DNA of 64,000 bases from BRH-c25 sp035627615 (GTDB lineage Bacteria > Bacillota > Clostridia > Lutisporales > Lutisporaceae), in assembly GCA_035627615.1 (NCBI GenBank), contig DASPLL010000045.1, forward strand, positions 81,934 through 145,933, written 5' to 3'. Below are positions 60,503 to 64,000 of the stretch, piece after piece (position 1 is the stretch's first letter; the number at the start of each line of letters is the position of its first letter). A program made the position numbers and the translations under genes. The notes under the pieces are model-generated. The model made no database searches. It was not told the DNA's origin and saw only the letters and a program-made list of their open reading frames with translations.

Positions 60503-60713
60503 CTAAAAAGTACCCATAGCAGCTCTATTCCTTTCAAACTCTTCCTTTATATCCTGTAAAAGCTCTTTATTGGAAATAATGTCATAGCTTGATGCCGCCA
60601 GTATTTTTGCTGCCATAAGCTCAGCAGCGTGCCCCTTCTCGCTTTTCCCCGCATCCAGGTATTCCCGGGAATGTGCAGAGGTGTTTTCTTCAACAAAAGC
60701 GACACGGTATTTC
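60503..60713 (-). pseudogene. C-terminal fragment of an M20-family amidohydrolase
   Basis: About 70 codons reading TSAHSREYLDAGKSEKGHAA, then LMAAKILAASSYDIISNKELLQ, then a KEEFERNR end. This is the tail of AbgB/IAA-amino-acid-hydrolase-like M20 peptidases. The catalytic domain is missing: upstream sequence changes abruptly into an aminoglycoside-phosphotransferase-like gene in another frame. It marks a recombination junction at about 60690-60716. Confidence 0.78.
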
Positions 60714-61553
60714 AATGCACCACGAAAGACGCAAAGCGTCCGCTATATTAGGTAAAATCAACGCTGAATGCTGTGAATAGCCTTCAAGGAAAGCGCATAC
60801 CTTTTCGACGTTCATTATATTGCCTTCTAACGCAAAAGACAGTATCACTCTTCCTATATCATGCCAAATATAGCTGTAGCAATTACGGCCGAAATCAACG
60901 ACAGCGGATACGCAATCCACATCGAACAGGATATTGCCGGAGTGAAAATCCTCATGAGCGAATCCTTTGGGAAACTTATCAAAAAATTCGGTGCTAAGCT
61001 GCTTCAAAATCGGCTCCAGCGCAAGCAAAGCTTTCCGATATTCAACATGAGCGTCCGGCGAGTATTTCGTCATACGGGAGTTAAAGTTTTCCCATAATAA
61101 ATCCATCGTATAACCGCCAAAAGCAGGTAGGTTCTTGGCTGAAGGCTCCAGTAATTGTGAAAACGCTCTATGCATTACAGCGCAGGTGCTTCCGAGACTG
61201 CGCATTTGCGTTATTGTGATTGTGTCGGGGTTTTCTGTTCTTCCCGAGCGAAAATCCATGACCATATATGCTGTTTTGGCATCCAGCCAACGAATTACAC
61301 GGTCTCCACACTGCCAGAGAAACGGACAAGGAACGCCGTTTTTTTCAAGGATAATCTGCCGCTGCAGCCTGGACTCGATTAACTCAATACTTTCTCTGCG
61401 AAACCGCTTAGTGCTGTATTGTTTGACCAATAGTTCGCCTTTATCAGTTGAAACCTTCCATTTCTGATTCAGCAATCCACCTGTTACCGGAGTAATTTGA
61501 TTAAAAGTTATCCCATAGCTTTCTTTCAAATCAGCTATAATTTTATCTTCCAT
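60690..61553 (-). CDS. APH-family (CotS/choline-kinase-like) phosphotransferase, C-terminus altered
   Basis: A 287-residue kinase-fold protein: ITPVTGGLLNQKWKVSTDKG, the ATP-site Lys in ELLVKQYSTK, the catalytic loop FAHEDFHSGNILFD with Asp and Asn, and VVDFGRN with the metal-binding Asp. The usual HGDxHxxN reads HEDFHSGN. The natural substrate is unknown. The end (ALRLSWCIEIPCRFC) lies at the junction with the M20 fragment and is probably not native, so the protein may be truncated by some tens of residues. GAGGTT precedes the ATG. Confidence 0.78.
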   Translation of the reverse strand: MEDKIIADLKESYGITFNQITPVTGGLLNQKWKVSTDKGELLVKQYSTKRFRRESIELIESRLQRQIILEKNGVPCPFLWQCGDRVIRWLDAKTAYMVMDFRSGRTENPDTITITQMRSLGSTCAVMHRAFSQLLEPSAKNLPAFGGYTMDLLWENFNSRMTKYSPDAHVEYRKALLALEPILKQLSTEFFDKFPKGFAHEDFHSGNILFDVDCVSAVVDFGRNCYSYIWHDIGRVILSFALEGNIMNVEKVCAFLEGYSQHSALILPNIADALRLSWCIEIPCRFC

Positions 61554-61749
61554 GCAATAACCTCTTGTACAAAATATAAATACCCAGAATCTGAATTTGT
61601 TCTGAACAGCTTCGCAGTATTAGCCTAGCACTAAACCGCTGGCGCGGTGGTTTTCACAATCAGATACGTTTTTCTAAATCTGCAGCAAATTCGGCAGATT
61701 TTGCCTTTCTCCGTTACAATGGAATTATCACTTTTAAGGAGATGATTCC
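61554..61749. other. Region between the kinase gene and the tyrosine recombinase; possible IS left end
   Basis: It holds the kinase gene promoter region and an ACCGC-TGGC-GCGGT hairpin at about 61635-61655 that may mark the left terminus (terIS) of the IS91-like element. Confidence 0.4.
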
Positions 61750-62637
61750 ATGACAAACGAAGAAGTTTTAAGGCGAGCTCATGAGGAGTTCGCGCTGCGA
61801 GGTCTATCCCCAAATACTGTAGACGAGTACATCAGGGCGTTTCGTCTCTTTCTCCGCCACTATGAAAATCGTCCAATTGAGATCATGGGCGAAGTGGAGA
61901 TCCGCGATTTTTTGCTCTATCAGATCAGCCTTGGAAAGGCAACCGGCAGTGTAAATATCTACAACAGCGCTCTGCGGTTTATCTTTGGCGCCGTACTGCA
62001 ACGGAATCTCAATCTTCGGATGATTCCAAGACGCCGCGTTCATCGAGAACTTCCCTCAATTATGAGTAAAACGGAGATTTCCCGTTTTTTCTCGATAATT
62101 GACAATCTGCGAGATAAAGCAATCTTTGAAACCGTATATGGCGCTGGTCTGCGTGTGTCCGAAATTACCCATCTGAGAGTTCAGGATATCGACAGCGAAC
62201 AGATGCGCATTTTTGTCCATCAGGGAAAAGGCGGAAAAGATCGGTACACCATACTCTCCCATAGGAATCTTGACCTTCTCAGGGAGTACTGGAAGCAGTA
62301 CCGGCCCAGCCATCCGGATGGATATCTATTTTACTCCAGAGGCAGAAAAAATCATGTCATGACCTCACGTGCTGTCCAGGATGCTTTCAACAAATACCGA
62401 ATCAGGTCAAAACTCCCGGAAACCTTTACCGTCCATACGCTGCGCCATTGCTTTGCAACACACCTTCTTGATTCCGGCGTGGATGCCTTCTGTATCAAGG
62501 AACTTTTAGGACACACTTTTATTCAAACTACGGCCGTTTATCTTCACCTGCGCGGAATTGATGAAACGATTGAGAGTCCGCTAGATACGCTATCGAAAAA
62601 GCGCGGGCACAAGCCAAAGGTAAAAGCCAATGCCTGA
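61750..62637 (+). CDS. Tyrosine recombinase (phage-integrase family)
   Basis: A 295-residue recombinase. The N-terminal SAM-like core-binding domain reads LSPNTVDEYIRAFRLFLRHY. The catalytic domain has Arg in VYGAGLRVSEITHLRV, HxxR in HTLRHCFATHLLD, GHTFIQTT and the nucleophile Tyr in TAVYLHL. It overlaps the transposase gene and is the accessory gene found with some IS91-type elements; it may resolve or stabilise transposition intermediates. Confidence 0.88.
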   Translation: MTNEEVLRRAHEEFALRGLSPNTVDEYIRAFRLFLRHYENRPIEIMGEVEIRDFLLYQISLGKATGSVNIYNSALRFIFGAVLQRNLNLRMIPRRRVHRELPSIMSKTEISRFFSIIDNLRDKAIFETVYGAGLRVSEITHLRVQDIDSEQMRIFVHQGKGGKDRYTILSHRNLDLLREYWKQYRPSHPDGYLFYSRGRKNHVMTSRAVQDAFNKYRIRSKLPETFTVHTLRHCFATHLLDSGVDAFCIKELLGHTFIQTTAVYLHLRGIDETIESPLDTLSKKRGHKPKVKANA

Positions 62638-63721
62638 AGTGCAGGATATATTCGAGCAATTCGGCGATGCCTATCGAGCTAACCACGCACTATCTCTTAC
62701 TCAATGCAAAACCATGAGTGCTATCCAAAGCTGCCGGACCTCCCGACTCGGTGGGCATATGGATCGGTGCCCAAGCTGCGGATACGAACGACCTTCCTAC
62801 AACTCCTGCCGTAACCGTCACTGCCCTAAGTGCCAGACATTCTCCAAGGAGCGATGGATTGACGCGCGAAAGGCCGACCTACTGGATATTGGCTACTTTC
62901 ATGTTGTGTTTACTGTACCTCAGGAGCTCAATTCCCTGATTTACCGCAACCAAAAAGATTGCTACAACATTCTGTTCCGGTGTGTGGCGGAAACACTTCA
63001 GGAACTGGCCAGAGATAAAAAATATCTGGGAGCATCTATCGGTCACACTGCCGTTCTGCATACCTGGGGGCAAAACCTTTGCTTTCACCCACATATCCAT
63101 TGCATCGTTCCATCTGGTGGACTGACTGCGTTGGGCAAATGGAAGCACTCACGTAAAAAGTTCTTTCTCCCGGTTCGAGTATTATCCCGCAAATTCCGTG
63201 GAAAGTTCTTGGCCTTACTGAGATTGCATTTGCCTGATATTGACCAGAATCTGCTGAATGTCTGTTACCGGAAGGAATGGGTAGTCTACTGCAAGCCGCC
63301 GTTTAAGCATGCCTCCTGTGTCGTCGAATACCTAGGGCGCTACACTCATCGGGTAGCCATCTCCAACAACCGTATTCTCAAGCTTGAAAATGATGCGGTT
63401 ACGTTTAAGTGGCGAGATTACCGGGATAGCAGCCGTTGGAAAACAATGACGTTAAGTGCCGAAGAGTTTATCCGACGTTTCCTGATGCACGTTCTGCCAC
63501 CCGGCTTCACAAAAATCCGTCACTACGGCTTCCTCTCCAGCCGTGGGAAACAGAAAAAGCTGAGAGTCTGCAAGATTCAGACCGGAACGAAGCTGATTCC
63601 AAAAGAAAAACTATCTGCCGAGCAGCTCATCCAAAAACTTATCGGCAGAAAGCCCTCTCAGTGTCCTCAGTGTGGATACTCCGATCTTCTCAAGACCGGT
63701 CTGTCTCCTCCTGTGGCCTAA
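62630..63721 (+). CDS. IS91-family (Y2-type) transposase
   Basis: A 363-residue rolling-circle transposase. The N-terminal zinc-binding region reads GGHMDRCPSCGYERPSYNSC and RNRHCPKCQ. The HUH-like metal motif is HPHIHCIVPSGGL and the catalytic Tyr is in YLGRYTHRVAISN. A C-terminal CPQCGYSDLLKTG zinc ribbon follows. The ATG overlaps the recombinase end. The downstream 140 bases should contain the origin end (oriIS). Confidence 0.92.
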   Translation: MPEVQDIFEQFGDAYRANHALSLTQCKTMSAIQSCRTSRLGGHMDRCPSCGYERPSYNSCRNRHCPKCQTFSKERWIDARKADLLDIGYFHVVFTVPQELNSLIYRNQKDCYNILFRCVAETLQELARDKKYLGASIGHTAVLHTWGQNLCFHPHIHCIVPSGGLTALGKWKHSRKKFFLPVRVLSRKFRGKFLALLRLHLPDIDQNLLNVCYRKEWVVYCKPPFKHASCVVEYLGRYTHRVAISNNRILKLENDAVTFKWRDYRDSSRWKTMTLSAEEFIRRFLMHVLPPGFTKIRHYGFLSSRGKQKKLRVCKIQTGTKLIPKEKLSAEQLIQKLIGRKPSQCPQCGYSDLLKTGLSPPVA

Positions 63722-63936
63722 AAACTGCAAAGCTTTTTTTTAGTCTGTTTCAGCGACAGGTTTGCTTTGTTGTGCCTATTTTACCCGAAAGTGGTATTGT
63801 TTTGCAACGGAATGCGCTAAAATGACTGTCTCCGCCACGATCTCATAGTCCTTTTTCTGAAAAAAGCCAGGATACTTTCCCCATAGCCAGTGCAATACTG
63901 ACCGCGGTTTCGTGCTATGGAATTATCCAACCAAAG
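63722..63936. other. Right flank of the IS91-like element
   Basis: No gene was recognised. It contains the transposon right end (probable ori side) and a GAATTATCC word at 63920-63928 whose inverted copy GGATAATTC lies at 63983-63991. Confidence 0.4.
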
Positions 63937-63969
63937 GCAGCCGAGTGAATACCTTTCGGTTGCTTTTTT
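63937..63969 (+). terminator. Intrinsic terminator near the window end
   Basis: GCAGCCGA pairs with TCGGTTGC, followed by TTTTTT. The whole is enclosed by a 9-bp inverted repeat GAATTATCC/GGATAATTC (63920-63991). Confidence 0.7.
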
Positions 63970-64000
63970 CATGCCTTTGCTCGGATAATTCTCTATTCAT

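Larger units (their letters stand above)
61640..63860 (+). mobile_element. IS91-family-like element with accessory tyrosine recombinase
   Basis: The element comprises a tyrosine recombinase gene (61750) overlapping by 8 bases with an IS91-type transposase gene (62630), and non-coding ends at about 61640 and 63860. Exact ends are not resolved: IS91 elements have no terminal inverted repeats and make no target duplication. It accompanies the kinase gene and the truncated M20 gene. Confidence 0.65.

Noticed and set aside
60503..60715. Independent small gene
   Set aside because: Its sequence is clearly the C-terminal end of a larger M20 peptidase and there is no start signal.

Overview
The window looks like chromosomal DNA of a spore-forming, anaerobic member of the Clostridia (Firmicutes). 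The evidence is the cotJA-cotJB-cotJC spore-coat operon behind a sigma-E-type promoter, a Spo0E-like phosphatase, purine-rich Shine-Dalgarno sequences, an SLH-anchored surface protein, hemerythrin/Ric-type nitrosative-stress proteins and a B12 riboswitch in front of cobalamin genes. I see no rRNA, tRNA or CRISPR array. Almost everything up to 57.7 kb lies on the minus strand.

Layout: 1-277, start of an ATP-type PEP carboxykinase, cut by the window edge. 437-7266, a cobalamin nucleotide-loop/late-assembly operon (cobT-cobU-cobS-cobC-cobQ-cbiB-cobD) under a cobalamin riboswitch with a visible terminator. 7.6-16.4 kb, a complete yhf-type cluster (YhfZ regulator, YhfY, YhfU, YhfT, an amidase-signature protein, Php, YhfS, YhfX, YhfW). 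It is an uncharacterised metabolic system, with two copies of one 22-bp operator at YhfZ and YhfY. 16.5-18.3 kb, an Asn-for-Asp pseudo-receiver, a small Cys-rich protein, an M15 endopeptidase and a cotJC remnant. 18.3-23.8 kb, an unusual HTH regulator, a YfcC-type permease and a DUF3604 hydrolase. 24.0-31 kb, cotJ operon, a DUF4258/YgiT-HTH toxin-antitoxin pair, an amidase_6 protein behind a structured leader RNA, Spo0E, and a hemerythrin/DUF438/Ric group. 31-38.6 kb, SRPBCC/ArsR pair, CoA-binding protein, MFS exporter, recQ behind a LexA-like box, and a NarL-type two-component system. 38.7-45.4 kb, a peptide/D-amino-acid utilisation operon (permease, serine hydrolase, M42 peptidase, a paralogue of the 18.3-kb regulator, N-acyl-D-amino-acid deacylase). 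45.5-57.7 kb, a glycosyltransferase-like protein, a 3157-residue NHL/Ig/SLH surface protein and a receiver-BTAD regulator. 57.9-60.5 kb, a ModE-like regulator and modABC with a ModE-type operator over the promoter. 60.5-64 kb, an acquired segment: a beheaded M20 peptidase, an APH-family kinase and an IS91-type element with a companion tyrosine recombinase.

How the genes work together: the cob genes finish and attach the lower ligand of B12. The yhf genes look like transport plus PLP-, metal- and amidase-type enzymes for one unknown substrate. The 38.7-45 kb operon imports and deacylates or cleaves small peptides. The 46-57.7 kb pair is probably a regulator and its surface-protein target. The main candidates for something undescribed are the yhf cluster with its own operator, the two paralogous HTH regulators each linked to a permease and hydrolase, the structured RNA at 27.3 kb, and the giant repeat protein with its regulator.
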